Part shown: positions 20,948 to 33,200 of the stretch, piece after piece | How the letters are laid out: each line of letters starts with the position of its first letter | How positions within the stretch are numbered: position 1 is the first letter of the stretch | Notes under the pieces: model-generated | The model's input: the letters and a program-made list of their open reading frames with translations, nothing else | Databases searched by the model: none | Told to the model about the DNA's origin: nothing | Program-made: the position numbers and the translations under genes | Assembly (NCBI RefSeq): GCF_000264905.1 | Contig: NW_006763139.1 | Location: 321,949-385,948 of the forward strand | DNA: 64,000 nucleotides | Source of the DNA: Stereum hirsutum FP-91666 SS1 | Taxonomy: Eukaryota > Basidiomycota > Agaricomycetes > Russulales > Stereaceae | Direction: 5' to 3'

Positions 20948-23900
20948 TCCCTTTGGCGACGCGACATTGTCATCGCATCCCACGACCATCCAGACTTGCT
21001 CCAGGCTCACATTCAGTGCTCTGATCTATCGCAGACTACCATCTCATGTCTTCAATCCATTTACAACGAGCGAAACGCTGGAAAACCACCGCCTTTTACG
21101 CTGAATGGTACGCAAATGCCGCAGACTACTGCCAGTCATCGGAGGGGAAGCGAGAGTTCGAAACCTGGTACGTTTGTTGTTGCATTCTGGCAGCCCATCG
21201 AATGTTTCACGCTTAAAAGTGATTGACGCGCTTTCGATAGGGTACTGTCGACGCATGGACCAATCAAAGGTCGACAGAAGCTCCAGGATTGCGCAAAGGC
21301 TCCGCGTAAGAAATACGGGATGTCAACAGGCAATGTAGCAATGTTAAATGCTGCTGCTGTGAGGATATCACGATCTGTCGTCTTAACTTTATCCCCACTG
21401 GGCTCATTGACGTGCCGTACGGTGTGAATACAGGTCGAACTAGGTCAGTATTGACTTCTGCGGTAGTTCATGTTCCGTCAAGTAAAGGGTTATGCCTTTT
21501 GAAAGGGATTAGCGACGAGGCGTTGGTCCTGTATCATGAATTCATAGCGACATATGGTATAGGAGAACCAGCACGGACAAAGCCTGCCATTCGGTATGAA
21601 CAGCTAGCATCAACCTCGACAGTGGAATCTAACACGTTTTGATTTTCAGCCGAAGACGTGGAGAAAGCTCTGGGGATTGGATAGCAGTGAGTACGGTGCC
21701 GTCACTCCCTTCATTCCACTTCTCTCATGTCATCATCTCTCCATGGTCACAGCGCCGCTATGGTGAGCATCGAATGCCAGGGATCGCATGCCTCACCTTC
21801 CTAACTCGTCCCCAGAGGCCCAAATGGACGGACACAAGATGCCGAACATCGACCTTCACTGGCTACACGCCATCGCTATATCAGAATATGTATGTCACAA
21901 TCATTCCTCCCGTGCTACAAAAATCAATGATCATACCTTGCCAGGATAAAACCAAAGACACGATTGAAGTGTGGCGCACCAGTCCAGAAACATTTTTCAC
22001 CCACATTGAGCGTCGAGGACAGAGTACCATTTCCTTTCCCGAGGTCGTTCGCATGTCCTCCGAGTTTGATCGTCGTGTGGCAATGATGGACGATGCATTC
22101 AGATCTAGCATTCATAGGCTATCGGTGGGTTCACTTCACCTATTTCAGACTCGTCATGATTAACCTCTCCCTCACTCTCAGCTTGCACACTGTGCTTGGT
22201 CAGAGGCTGCGGCCCTTTTTGAAGACCTGAAGATGATGGGCTTGATGACCCCTTCATCTCTGGAAAGGGCATACAAGAAGGATACAAAGTTATTGTGGCG
22301 CCTCATCAGCTGTTTTTCCAAGGAATCCGAATTCATGAGTAAGTCCTCAATACTTAGGACAGATGGATCATTTGTTAAATGTCGCTTTCTTCATAAAAGG
22401 TTGGTTACGAGGAACTTTGACTGCTGTCCTCAGCTGGTGTGACGCATTCCGGCCATATCTCAAGCGATGGAGAGTTCGTTATGAAGTATCTACTCTTGAT
22501 CATTTCGTACACCGTCTGATTTAGATTTGCAGAATGCGGACGCGACTTCGGATGTTAAGATCGACGAAGATTACCTGAAATGCAACGGTTGGAAGAGCAA
22601 CTTTCATCAATTTGTGGTAGTTCATATCTCAAGAGGAATGGGCAATATAGCGGGCTTCTTTGAAGGGTTGTACAAAGATTTTCTGGTACGCAATAATTTG
22701 TTATGCACGAGGCGTTCTCTACTGATCCTATCCTAGTTGAAGGACCCCACCCTTGCAAGCGCGTTCTCAGCGGAAGCTTACGATTTCCTGGGCGACACTG
22801 CGGCAGGTTTGTTTTGGTCCAAGAATTCGGCCTGGACTTAGCTGAAGAGGACATCACAGTTCTAGAATTCGACAGTTTCGTTCGCGAGTCTGACTTCGGT
22901 GTTCGCCTCAAGGAACACGCATGCCTCCTCGCTCCGACCCCTCAGGATCTTCTCCACCTTCCGCATTTCGCCTCCACCGTTCTCTTCATGAACCCTACCA
23001 AATTCAAACCTTGTCTACCCCATTACGACAAGAAGGCATGGGGCCCCGTCGGCGCTTTCACTCGAGGCCAAGCGGAAGCCTGGTCAAGTATCACTGGTCA
23101 TATGGGTATTCTCAGCATAATACGCATGTGGCTGAGCGGCGAGTATCGAGATGAGGACGGGAACTTGAAGGAAGAAAAGTTGGGAATAAATTCGGACATC
23201 ATGTGGATCGAGGTTGACGCTGCCATGATGGCAATGGCTAGTACGCTGGATAGAGATGGGGTCGACAATAAGGGGAGAGTGGCGAAGGCGTTTGGACTCC
23301 TCAATCCGAAAGACCCGAACAGGCCGATGACGAACAAGTATCTATTCAAGTCGTATATTCCACAGAAGGAGACGTCCAGGATCGAAGAGGTAGTCGAAGA
23401 GGTAGTGACTCCCACTTCTGTCGCTTCCTCATCGCCTGGTCGCGATGCCCCCAGCATACCGGTCGCGGCGCCAAGTGAGACAATAGCGAAGTCAGGCCAC
23501 GCATACGTTTCCGAGCTGGTCAAAGAGGCTGGCCTGTTGAAGGAGAAGGTCAAAACGCGGAAGGGTCCGTCTGTTGAGGTCGTAGCTGCTAGCGGTCCCG
23601 GTGACGACGATCTAGACGAGGCCGAGAGACTCGAGTCGTTACCGGATGTTCTGCCTGCGCAGTACAAATTGGGGAAGAAAGTGATGAAGGTGCGTTATTG
23701 CCACGGTCTCGTCACTAACTGTTGCCTAATCGTTGGCATTCTAGATCTTCCATCGTATCCTCGATCTGGATGAGCAGATGAAGGATTCTTCGGACATCGC
23801 TGAGAAGAAAGGCCAATTACGTTGGGCGGATTTCGAGAGGGTAATTAAAGCTCACCGGATGCCTTCACTCAACCCTTTCTCATTACTGATGCACATACTC

Positions 23901-24311
23901 TTCAGGCTATGAAGAGGTCAGATAATCATACTAGAATGCGGAGGATGTGAGAGATGCTGATTCCCGTACAGAGTCGGCTTCGAGGTTTACCAGACAGCCG
24001 GTTCTTCTGTCCGTTTCGATCCGCCTGCGAAGACCGCCAGACCGATCAGCTTTCACCGAGTAGGCGACTTCAGTATCTTTGTCCTTCCTCATTTACAACT
24101 GACCTAACGATTTTACACACAAGCCTCATCCCGATTCGACATTGACGCCACAAATCATGAAGTGGTCAGTTGTTCCGTGTCCCTATTCAGTGCCGCAAGG
24201 TTCACAATCGCTGATACTATATTGATGCGTGGTAGGATTGGTGCACGATTGAAGAGATGTTACGGTTGGACAACGGCAACATTTGAGAGAGAGATGCAGG
24301 AGGGAGAGTAA
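20948..24311 (+). pseudogene. Agaricomycete-specific large protein with HicA-like C-terminal region, frameshifted
   Basis: Many exons. I recognise the family as an uncharacterised Agaricomycete one from segments such as HDHPDLLQAHIQCSDL, VVHVPSSKGLCLLKGISDEA, DVKIDEDYLKCNGW, GMGNIAGFFEGLYKDFL and TRGQAEAWSSITGHMGILSI; no function is established. The C-terminal exons (from about 23745) encode LRWADFERAMKR, VGFEVYQTAGSSVRFDPPAK, ISFHRPHPDSTLTPQIMKW and IGARLKRCYGWTTATFERE with closed phases. The layout of helix, G-F, G-S-x-x-x-F-x-P and a conserved His recalls the small dsRBD-like HicA/YcfA fold; this is my inference. Frame breaks near 21306 (RIAQRLR / KKYGMS), 21390 (SVVLT / IPTGLIDV) and 22800 (DFLGDTA / GRFVLVQEFG) and the lack of a start codon suggest a pseudogene with a well-preserved 3' half. 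Confidence 0.65.
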
Positions 24312-24513
24312 CATACGCGGCGAGGGACGGTATGGAAAAATGTCGATATCTTGGATTGCGCTAGAGCACACCTTGGTCGTACATGTCTCGATCTTGGATT
24401 TAGAAACCTAATAGTATACGTCACTGACAAAAAATGTCCTGGACGCGACATCAGCACCATAAAGAAAAGGATCAGAGCTCGAGTAGCGAAGGACCTTACT
24501 CATAGTGGGACGT

Positions 24514-25827
24514 CTACACAGCTGGCGCCTCACGCAGATGCTGCGTCACAGTCTTCCATTTCCAGCTCCTTTCGCCCGTGTTGACGAGTTCGTTTTGATT
24601 ATCCTTACTAAAGTCCATCTTGCCTTCGCCCACGAGTGCCCTATGTGCATCAAAACCTCCGTTATTTGACTAAGTCAGAATAAAAAACGGATCATGATAC
24701 GCACCTGATCCAGTGCGCAGGCCTTCCCTCTCCATCTCTGATAGTCGTTTCTTTGAGTTGCAATTTATATTGCACCAAGTCCTCCGTACGCAGCTCGATC
24801 TCCCTTCCAGTCCTCTCCTGAACTAACTCTCGAACCTCCTCAAAGCTGATGCTGTCGCCAGCGATGCGGATATGGTCCGGCACCTCCGAAGCGTTGACTG
24901 GTGACATACAGAGGATAGAGAGCTCAGCGACCGCACGCCCGATGTCCGATTTGGATGTGACAGAAAAGTTGGCGGAAGTCGACCCAACAGCAGAGAAAAT
25001 AGATCGGCCAATGTCGAATCCGACTATATGTGGCCCCATTAGAGTCTTCGTGGTCAGTATAATACGCCAGTCGATGCTGCTCACAGAGAGGCTAGTGCGT
25101 ACAGAATAAGGAGGTCGGCCAATGCCATTTTAGAGGTAGGCATATTTCAGGGAGATGGACGTACGGTTATAGCAATTTCGAGGAAGAGACCCGGATAGAC
25201 CACGACGATCTTCATTTCTTTCCCGCTGTCCTTGACCTTCTCCCGCATTTGAACGTCATTCTGACGCTTGTAGATCCAGGCGGAGTGGTCGTAGCCTGGG
25301 AAGTCATTAAACCGGTGATCCCTTCGACGAGAAAACAAAAGTTCGTAAGTTAAAATAAGTACGCAGTAGAGTTCCTGAGGAGCTGGACGGCTTACACTCC
25401 GAACTCGCTCGGAAAGTACACACATACATTCTGCGCTAGTGCTGCCTCGAACAGGTCTTTGGCGAGTTCCTTGGCTTCGTGGTTGAGCACATCAATAACG
25501 ACATCAATGCTCTTCAGAGCCTCGTTCAATGCCTGCTTCTGCACATGACGGTCAGACGCGGTAGGTATCTCGTGAAGAGTGGCTCCAAGGGATTCGAGTC
25601 GTCTCGCGTTGGCCGATTGAGCGCTGCGCGTGATGACGATGACTCGAGAGAAGAACGGTCTGTATGGAGACTCAAGAAAGACTGAAGCTATAGCGAAGCC
25701 TACAGGTCCGATTAGATCAATGGTTCCAGAAACACTATTCTCGACTCTCACCTAGACTGCCAGTCGCACCTGCGATGGCCACAGAAGTCTGACCTCTGCT
25801 TAGGCGGACGGCACTAGTATACGACAT
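24514..25827 (-). CDS. NmrA-like NAD(P)-binding protein (isoflavone-reductase type)
   Basis: Exons 25752..25827, 25396..25699, 25165..25321, 24705..25045 and 24514..24640 give 334 aa with closed phases. The N-terminal Rossmann motif GATGSLG (residues 20-26) spans the first intron; then VIVITRSAQSANARRLESLG, IDVVIDVLNHEAKELAKDLF and VYFPSEFGVDHRF, which are typical of the NmrA/PCBER subgroup. The C-terminal half has IVVVYPGLFLEI and TSKSDIGRAVAE, as in atypical SDRs of fungi, and ends near NTGERSWKWKTV. Such proteins are NADPH-dependent oxidoreductases or redox-sensing regulators; substrate unknown. The gene is intact although both neighbours are degraded or repetitive. It converges with the pseudogene, 200 bp apart. 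Confidence 0.87.
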
Positions 25828-26488
25828 CTCTCGATGAAGAGGCCTGGCTAGAGCTGTGCTATTATACAACCTACAGACTGAACCACGACGAGGCGTCCTG
25901 AGACAAGGTGGTCACGAGAGGAATCGTGCGTGTGCGTATTCCAGAATATCATGACGCGAACGTGGAGCAGTATAAGAATTGCGACACTTCCCCTGTCGTT
26001 TACTGAGCTATTTATAGGCCTCTCTGTAAGATCTTATCAGATAATGTTGCGGATTGGAAGGAAACGGTCGATCCCAATTCCACCAACATTAACTCTTCAA
26101 CGTTCACCATTCGACGATAATTTACGACCTATAGAGCTTTGATTTTGCGCACGGGCACTCCTGCGAATGACGATCCATCCGTGAGCTTGAAAGAGCCGAC
26201 ATATACGTGGGGGGCATTTCCCATTACTTGGCGTCGCGTCGCTCGATGGCTTACAACCTATGTCAAGAGCTACATATACGATTTATTGGCATACATTCCA
26301 TACACTACTGTCAAACCACATAATGAAGAATAAAGGAAACATACATTGACGCCACCTTCCTCCGATTGAGATCGTACTAAGTTATCCTAAGCCTCCAATA
26401 TTGCACCAACAAACAACCGTACTTCAATCTTTTTAGCTCTTCGTTAGCACTTGATTTCTTCCTTTAACTTCCCCACCCGACCTTCCCT
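25828..26488. other. intergenic, no gene seen
   Basis: About 660 bp holding the NmrA-like promoter and the 3' flank of the DUF3602 gene. A short open frame at 26139..26333 lacks an ATG and is not called. Confidence 0.4.
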
Positions 26489-27668
26489 TCACTCCGCAAC
26501 AGTCGGCACATCCGGTCCCTTCACAGGGTTACCCGGTCCTTCCTTCTCCCTGTCGAACTCCCCACTCGCCCTTTCCCTCGTTCGGCTTCTCGACACCCTA
26601 TCCAACAGCGCCGAGATCCCATGTCCATGTCCGTTCCTGCCCCGCTCCTTCTCTGGCTCCCTTGGCTCCCTTGAACCGTCACGAGTACGAATGTTACCAG
26701 CGCCACCGCGCCCGGTGGACTCGAAGCCGTCGTGGTTGTGCGTGGCGTGTGGATGCTCGTGTTCAATGGCGGGGGCGGGAGCGGAGGTGAGGTTGGCGAT
26801 ACCGCCACGACCGGTGGAGTGCCTGGAACGATAGCAAAAAACACACGGGTTAGGGTCAGATTTGAGATGTTTTTGACAGGGTAGCGATGTTCGGGGAAAG
26901 GACAGGGGCGGCGGGACAGATGCAGACGATAACGAGACGGCAGAGATACGGTCGAATAAATGTTGATAGATAGTGACACTCACGGTCCGACAGACTCATG
27001 ATGATGAGCGGCCCTCTCCTCCTCTTCGATCTCGCTTATGTTCACGTCTATTCCGTCGCCAGCTTTGAGATTCCCGACTCCTCCACGTCCGGTGCTGTGT
27101 ACGGCGGGATGAGCATGGTGAGGGTCTCGAGAGCGAGAACGGGAGGGCGAGCGTATGTTGCCCATGCCGCCGCGGCCAGAGGAATGCTATCGAGCCAACG
27201 CCACCGGTCAACGTCAAAGTCAGCACCACGATCTCTACATCCTTGCATCGGGCAATAGGCAATAGTGAGGGAGGATAACTGACCAGAGCACCGGCATGCT
27301 CAGCTTCCGCCTTTCTGACCACGTCTCTCTCGTGCTCGTACACCGCTTCCCTGTTCTCCGTGACGTCGCGCGAGGGCGAACGTATGTTTCCTGCTCCTCC
27401 GCGGCCGGTGGATACGATTTTGCCGGACTCTTGGACAGGATGGGGTTCGCGACCGCGGGTGATGGAATAGTCATCGGGACCATCAACTGGGCGAGCGTCG
27501 CGAGAGGCAGAGGTCGAACGGATGTTGCCTGCGCCACCGCGGCCGGAGGATTGCTAGTTGTCGAGGACAGGTAGGGTCAGTTGGACTGATGTTTCGAGCA
27601 GTGAAGGCTAGTTGAAGACGCACGAGACGACCACGAGAGGTCGAGCGGTCTTTGTGAGGTGAATCCAT
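26489..27668 (-). CDS. DUF3602 (PAR32-like) Gly/Arg repeat protein
   Basis: Exons 27624..27668, 27284..27553, 26984..27186 and 26489..26822 give 283 aa with closed phases. The protein is built on six copies of [S/T]GRGG-x-[G/A]-N-[I/L]: SSGRGGAGNIRS, STGRGGAGNIRS, SSGRGGMGNIRS, STGRGGVGNLKA, STGRGGIANLTS and STGRGGAGNIRT. The linkers are charged and His-rich, so most of it should be disordered. This is the DUF3602 family, which includes yeast Par32, a phosphoprotein that inhibits ammonium transporters under TORC1 control; whether this protein does that is unknown. Introns fall just before repeats 1, 3 and 5, which suggests repeat growth by exon duplication. Confidence 0.85.
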
Positions 27669-28306
27669 GATATCTACAGTCTCTGTCGATGTTTCTGGGC
27701 CACATTCGCAGTCAATAGCCATAACACGAACAACACTACAATCCTCGCTACTCACATTATACAGTAGCTTTACTGCTGATGAGCAGAAGAAAAGTGACGA
27801 CGGGGTGATTCGGAGGTGTGGGTATGAAAAAATGGAGAGCAGCTTGACTCGACAGCGCTGCTTTTGAGGAAAGGTCGAAGCTTGGCCTCCATGGTCCGAC
27901 GTCACTTGCATTTTTCGAAATCAATTTCGGAGCATTTCGACTTGGCCGCGGGCGCCCTGGAATGTGCCGAAGGCATTTCCTGAAAGGGAGAATATTGCGG
28001 CATTGCGGACCGACGCCACTTCACGCGTGTTTACCTCTATTTGGTCGGTGGTGTCTTGTCATGCGAGCCCTCGAGCACTTGTTTTCTACTCTCGACCCAG
28101 ACTGGTAACCGAGTCTCTATAGCCCAGTATGTGACGTCTGCACGAGTACAAGGTACTCTCGACCATCATCACGTTAGATCGACCTGGGGCACTGCTCATA
28201 TTTTTTGTTACATCTCCGTGCTGTGCATGATCCTCGGAAACTAGCCATTGGCATGATGACCTGTTTCGAACCTCGCACCCTTGGTATAAAATTATCTTCG
28301 GCTGCA
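27669..28306. other. intergenic, no gene seen
   Basis: About 640 bp upstream of the DUF3602 gene. No supported feature. Confidence 0.4.
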
Positions 28307-28969
28307 CTAGCTGGTCAAAGAGCTCGACGAGTAGAAGCACATACCATCTATCTGGAACCTGATGTGCTCTGTGGCATAATATCGCGCAAACTGCTTCACC
28401 GCTTGTGAAACTGGGAGTCCGGTCATGAAAGCAAATCGCTCACCGTTACACTCGTATACTACTGCCACTCGGACACTCGTCCCGACGGGGTGCGTGTTTT
28501 CCCCGAAGGGGTTGAACGTTTCGTTGTGTGGTGGTGCATATTGGACCTTGGTCAGAGGGTTTGCCTTCGTGCGGATATAGAGAATAGCGGCGGGTGGTGT
28601 GGGCTGTTTTCGTGCGTATATACGCGTACATTTCTCAACTGATGTATTGTCGAACCCATATCCTCCTCTGTAAAGCATGCGAAAGTCTGCATCTTTACTC
28701 CTGAGCTTAGAATCCGTAATAATTTGTGCCATGCTGAGCTTTGTTCGCGGTGCATACTTACAACTACGCCACTCCGCACTCCGCAGTCCACCCAGACGGA
28801 GGCAACCTTGCTTGGTACATCGTTGAATGCGCCTTCTGCTAGGCGAATATTTGGCAAGAAGATCATGGAAGTTGGCTTCTCTGTCCTTCTGCGTTGACAT
28901 GAATATACTCGCTCCATATCCTACGATGCCTAGCTGCCTGCCTAAATAATCATCGCTCTTATAGGCCAT
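28307..28969 (-). CDS. hypothetical protein, orphan ORF
   Basis: A 220-codon ORF starting at an ATG in good context (ttccATGGCC). It has no recognisable family, signal peptide or membrane helix. Later parts such as FMTGLPVSQAVKQFARYYAT look protein-like. A strong donor (gtaagtat) inside the ORF and another (gtatgt) near the 3' end suggest the true gene may be spliced and extend to about 28240. A chance ORF of this length is not excluded. Confidence 0.35.
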   Translation of the reverse strand: MAYKSDDYLGRQLGIVGYGASIFMSTQKDREANFHDLLAKYSPSRRRIQRCTKQGCLRLGGLRSAEWRSCKYAPRTKLSMAQIITDSKLRSKDADFRMLYRGGYGFDNTSVEKCTRIYARKQPTPPAAILYIRTKANPLTKVQYAPPHNETFNPFGENTHPVGTSVRVAVVYECNGERFAFMTGLPVSQAVKQFARYYATEHIRFQIDGMCFYSSSSLTS

Positions 28970-30237
28970 GGAATAGCACGAATAGAGCTCCGCATCTCAC
29001 GATTTTCTCAAATCTGATGGGATCATGGTGGAGGCCTATTGCCTGGTAGTCCCTTTCACAAATTTTGACGGTTCTTGGAAAATAGCGAGGCATGTACGCA
29101 CATGCCTTTTATCTTTGGCACTCCACTCCACACTGCACCGCATCGTGAATATAATCATTGTTCATCGTGCTGTTACCCACACTCAAGCACTGCCCTACCC
29201 ACGTTAAGTCATGTCCGTAAGTGGGGAACGTTCATTCATACTGTTCTTTCATAGACTCACACGTTGCGTATAGCGTAGCTCCTTGCCACAGTCCAGCTGC
29301 TAATGGTTCGCTGTTCAGAGTCGGCGCTGGGTCAAAGTTATGCTATAGTCGCGATGCATCTCTTCTATATGGTTGTTTCTAATTTAAAACTCTCATGAAA
29401 CGCAACTGGTGCATTTGGTTACGGTACGGCATCAATTCTCCCGCTGGCTATGCTTCATTTGGAGCGAATCATCATATAACCGTTTCGAGCTCTGTTGGAC
29501 CCTCAGCGGCAGTTGGTAATTACTATAAGTGAGCCACGCACTGTACATGCAACGTCACGGTAGGACTAGAAGCGAGCGAGGCCTGTTCAGACGCTTTGCA
29601 AGCTCGTGAATGGGATACCCTACCTACATCGAATAGTATTCAAACTTGTTTCTCTGTCGAGCGGTTTGGAGATGTATACGATGAGGAACAAGTTATTTGT
29701 AGAAATCCTAATTTGTCGCCCAGTCATATGCGCGTGTCCTCGTCCCCGCACTGCCAGGATGCGCTAGTAGATTGTCAGGATATAAGGTTTAGGCCTTATA
29801 TAGCAGGGCGATGTCGGTAGTGCTCAGTCACCGATGCACTCATAAATAAGGACAACGATTCGCGTCACGAATAAAGTGAGCAAAATATCCGTGATTACAA
29901 AAAAAAAATTACCCTGTCGAAAGAGTCTGGTTTCTCGTACTATTCGACCACATTCATGGAAATCTAGAGTCTTTTGCATATGCTATCCATCGCTATAAAT
30001 AAACCTATGATATGTCCGATATCGATAGCTGGGTCACATGAGGAAGGGTCGTGGCGCATAGCAGTATCGCCACCCTGGGCATCTTTAGAAACAGAGGATA
30101 GCCGTCCTTATCCCAGCCTATTATATAGAGCTGCAGCGTCCTTCACCCCGACACTATTGCTCTCCTCTGCTCTCGATTCCATCCTATCATCTTGCATCCC
30201 ACTTGCTACTAATCGACATCATCAACAGAATAGTACC
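28970..30237. other. 1.27 kb intergenic region upstream of the pseudokinase-like gene
   Basis: No coding signal. It includes an A-rich run near 29898 and the TATA box listed separately. I looked for tRNA T-loop consensus and saw none. Confidence 0.45.
30122..30128 (+). promoter_or_regulatory. TATA box of the pseudokinase-like gene
   Basis: TATATAG, about 110 bp before the ATG at 30238. Plausible core promoter by position. Confidence 0.45.
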
Positions 30238-33200
30238 ATGGCCTTGATCACTCAACGTCGTACCACGTCCGCCGAATCCCCCAGCATGGACTGGCTCGAT
30301 GCCCTCATATCTACTGTTGGGGTTGTCTCGACCCTAACAGAGGCACCGTTACCATGGGTCTCTGCAGCTACCGAGGTCGTACTAACGCTTCTCAAGAGGA
30401 TAAAAGTGAGCCTCAATCGCATCATCACTTTTGCACAATGCTAATACATGATCTTCAGAGCTCATTACAGAATGCAGAGGACTTGAAAGACTTAGCGTGC
30501 TCGATCGTCGACTTCGTCGTTCTCTTCCGAGATTCCACTATTCAACATACAGGCGTTTCATCGGACTCTAGCCGTGAGAATCCCTTCAAGCAGACCTGTA
30601 TCGAGTTCACAAAGTACGATTAATATTGTAACCTTTTGCAAGAATATATATATATATAACATTTTAATTCGGTCCTGTAGCACACTCACAACTATCTTGA
30701 ACGAACTTAACACGATGAAGAATCGAGACAAGAACTGGTTGAAGAAGTACCTGAAGGCCGAATCTATCGGAAGAAAGATCGCCAGACACAAGGACTCTTT
30801 GAGACATATCCAAGATCAACTTACCGTCAGCTGTTTTTCCTTCGTTCGCCACTCGTCGCTGTTGTAGGGCATGGAACACTGATGATGCTGGTGTGGCAGA
30901 CCCGTGCTGCTGTGGAAACAGGTTTTTATCTGCCCCTCATCAAAGACGACCTCTCGTCCCATCGCGTCGAGTTTCGGGAGCACTTCCAAGAGCTGAAGTC
31001 CCACATTGTGGGCGATTATTACAGGGGCCAGGTAAGAGACATTCCTCTACCCCTTCTATGATGCGCCTAATAGATGCTGTAAATCTTATAGTTCAGGATA
31101 CTAAAACGAGGAGATCTGCATCTGATACAACAGCATGCCGTGAACCGCGAATATGTTGTAGAGATACAAACTACGGGATTAGTATCCACGCAGAAGTTGA
31201 CGAAGAGACAGCGCCGTCACAGAAGGTTTTATGGAGACTTTCACGTCAATTTAAAGGAATCCGTCGAGTGTATTGTTTCGGTGGCCAATGTTTTCGAAGG
31301 GCGAGACAAAAGAGTTGTCCGTCAGTACCGAGGCCCAGAATCTGCAGCTGTAAGCGATTCATTAGCACGACTGGAAATGTCAAGGCTCACGAGACGCAGA
31401 GGTTTGAACAGGATCTTGACTTCTACGAGAAGACTATGTACGTCCTACCACTTGTTTGTCAAGACTTCAAGATTTTTATGTTGCAATTGCAGGCATCCAA
31501 ATATCGCACAAGTATTCGCGGTTCTACCTGACGTCCATTCAATCGTCTTCCATGACGGTAAGTGAATGCCGAACAATCGAAATAATTTCTGACCTGTGTC
31601 TACTATTACAGACACAACAGTTCACCTCCAGGATTATCTGAAGAATATACCTTCATCCGTTGATAGATTCATCACTGAATTCCGGATTGTGAGTACTCAT
31701 ACATAAACTGGGCACGATCGTGCAATAACATTTGTCTATGACAACAGGCAGAAGAATTATCGGTATCTACTCTTCAACTGACACTGCATATGCAATATCA
31801 CTAGAGATTTACACATTTGATTGAATTTTGCAGAGTTTGGAAGAATATTTCAAGACAAAACCGTATTCTGTCGTAAATACATATCATTATCTTGTCGAAC
31901 GCTGTGTGTTCATGCTGACGTGGGTATGATCCTTGTAAATAGATGATTGCTTGGGGTTCCATAGTGGACAGGTATCCTTAGCTTTCGGAGGAAGCGGTAT
32001 ATCCAGAGTCGTTGTATGTAACTAATTCCTCCTCTCTCTGAACAGCCTGATGACCTCAATCCGCAGGATGCTTCATACCGCAAATTTATTGTCGGAGGAC
32101 TCCACCGCTATCCTCTTGACCGCATCCCGATTATCGAAAACTCCGATCTCTTCAACAAGAAGATGTCAACTCATGTGCGCCCACTGTCACTACTTCCCAT
32201 GCTTTATGCTGCCATAGAGGTAGTTAAAGATTTGGCGTGGGAACGCTCTCACTATATTCATCTCGGGGCCAAACCGTATGAGACTCCATTGCCCGGCTGG
32301 GGATGTATTTATACAGCCATACCAAACGGAGTCAAGAAGATAGCACAACTTCCTCTGTGCCATGGGCCAGATATCAATTCTCGACAAAGAATCCGGTTTA
32401 GATGGTATGGTGGACGGATGACTCGAATCAGAGGTTGGACACGGTAATGGAATTCTATACACTAATGGCTGGATGCTAAAATTATGATCCGGTACTTACT
32501 TAGGTGTGAGGTTTTATCTCCAAAAGAGTTTTCCCTGATCGCTCATCCAGTCCGAGAGCCGAAAACACGAGCCGACATAATCCTTTCACAGATCCATCGT
32601 CTGGCATTGCTCACTGGTGCCCATGAAGACGACCTTCAATACGGTACGACTTTGTTCTAGTATCACGTCCATTTTCACCTTCACGTTTTGACGCGGTATG
32701 TAGCGGATCACATTTCCTTTAGCCTCCAATATAGACGAAAGCGACCTCGATCGGATACAACCAGATTGGTCGGACTCGCTGGAACATTCATGTCAGAAAA
32801 TCATGATCCTATGGACGGAAGAACGAAGGAGAGAGCCTACGTATTCATAAGAGACGTGGAGATTAATATATACGACGATACTTCCCTGCTTACCACCCCG
32901 GAACTTTACTGGGCATCGGATCCGGAAGGAGTAGTACGTTGGACAGAAGAAGAGCTAACCGAATATCTGGCTGCTTGGGATCTACAAACGAGCGACTTGA
33001 TACTGAAGGCGTGGTACCGTTCATATTGCTGGGATAAGGAAGATCTCGATGCCCTTCGCGAGGCCCATCAATTGTGTGGACTTGATCCCGACAGCGATGA
33101 GATAGCCAAAGCACTGGGCCATCCCATTCTCGAGGTGAAGCCCACATTTATTCCCGAGGATATCCTGGGTATGTACATCGTCATTGTCCATGTATCAAGC

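Noticed and set aside
23098..23667. 189-codon minus-strand ORF
   Set aside because: Antisense to the well-supported coding exon of the HicA-like family gene.
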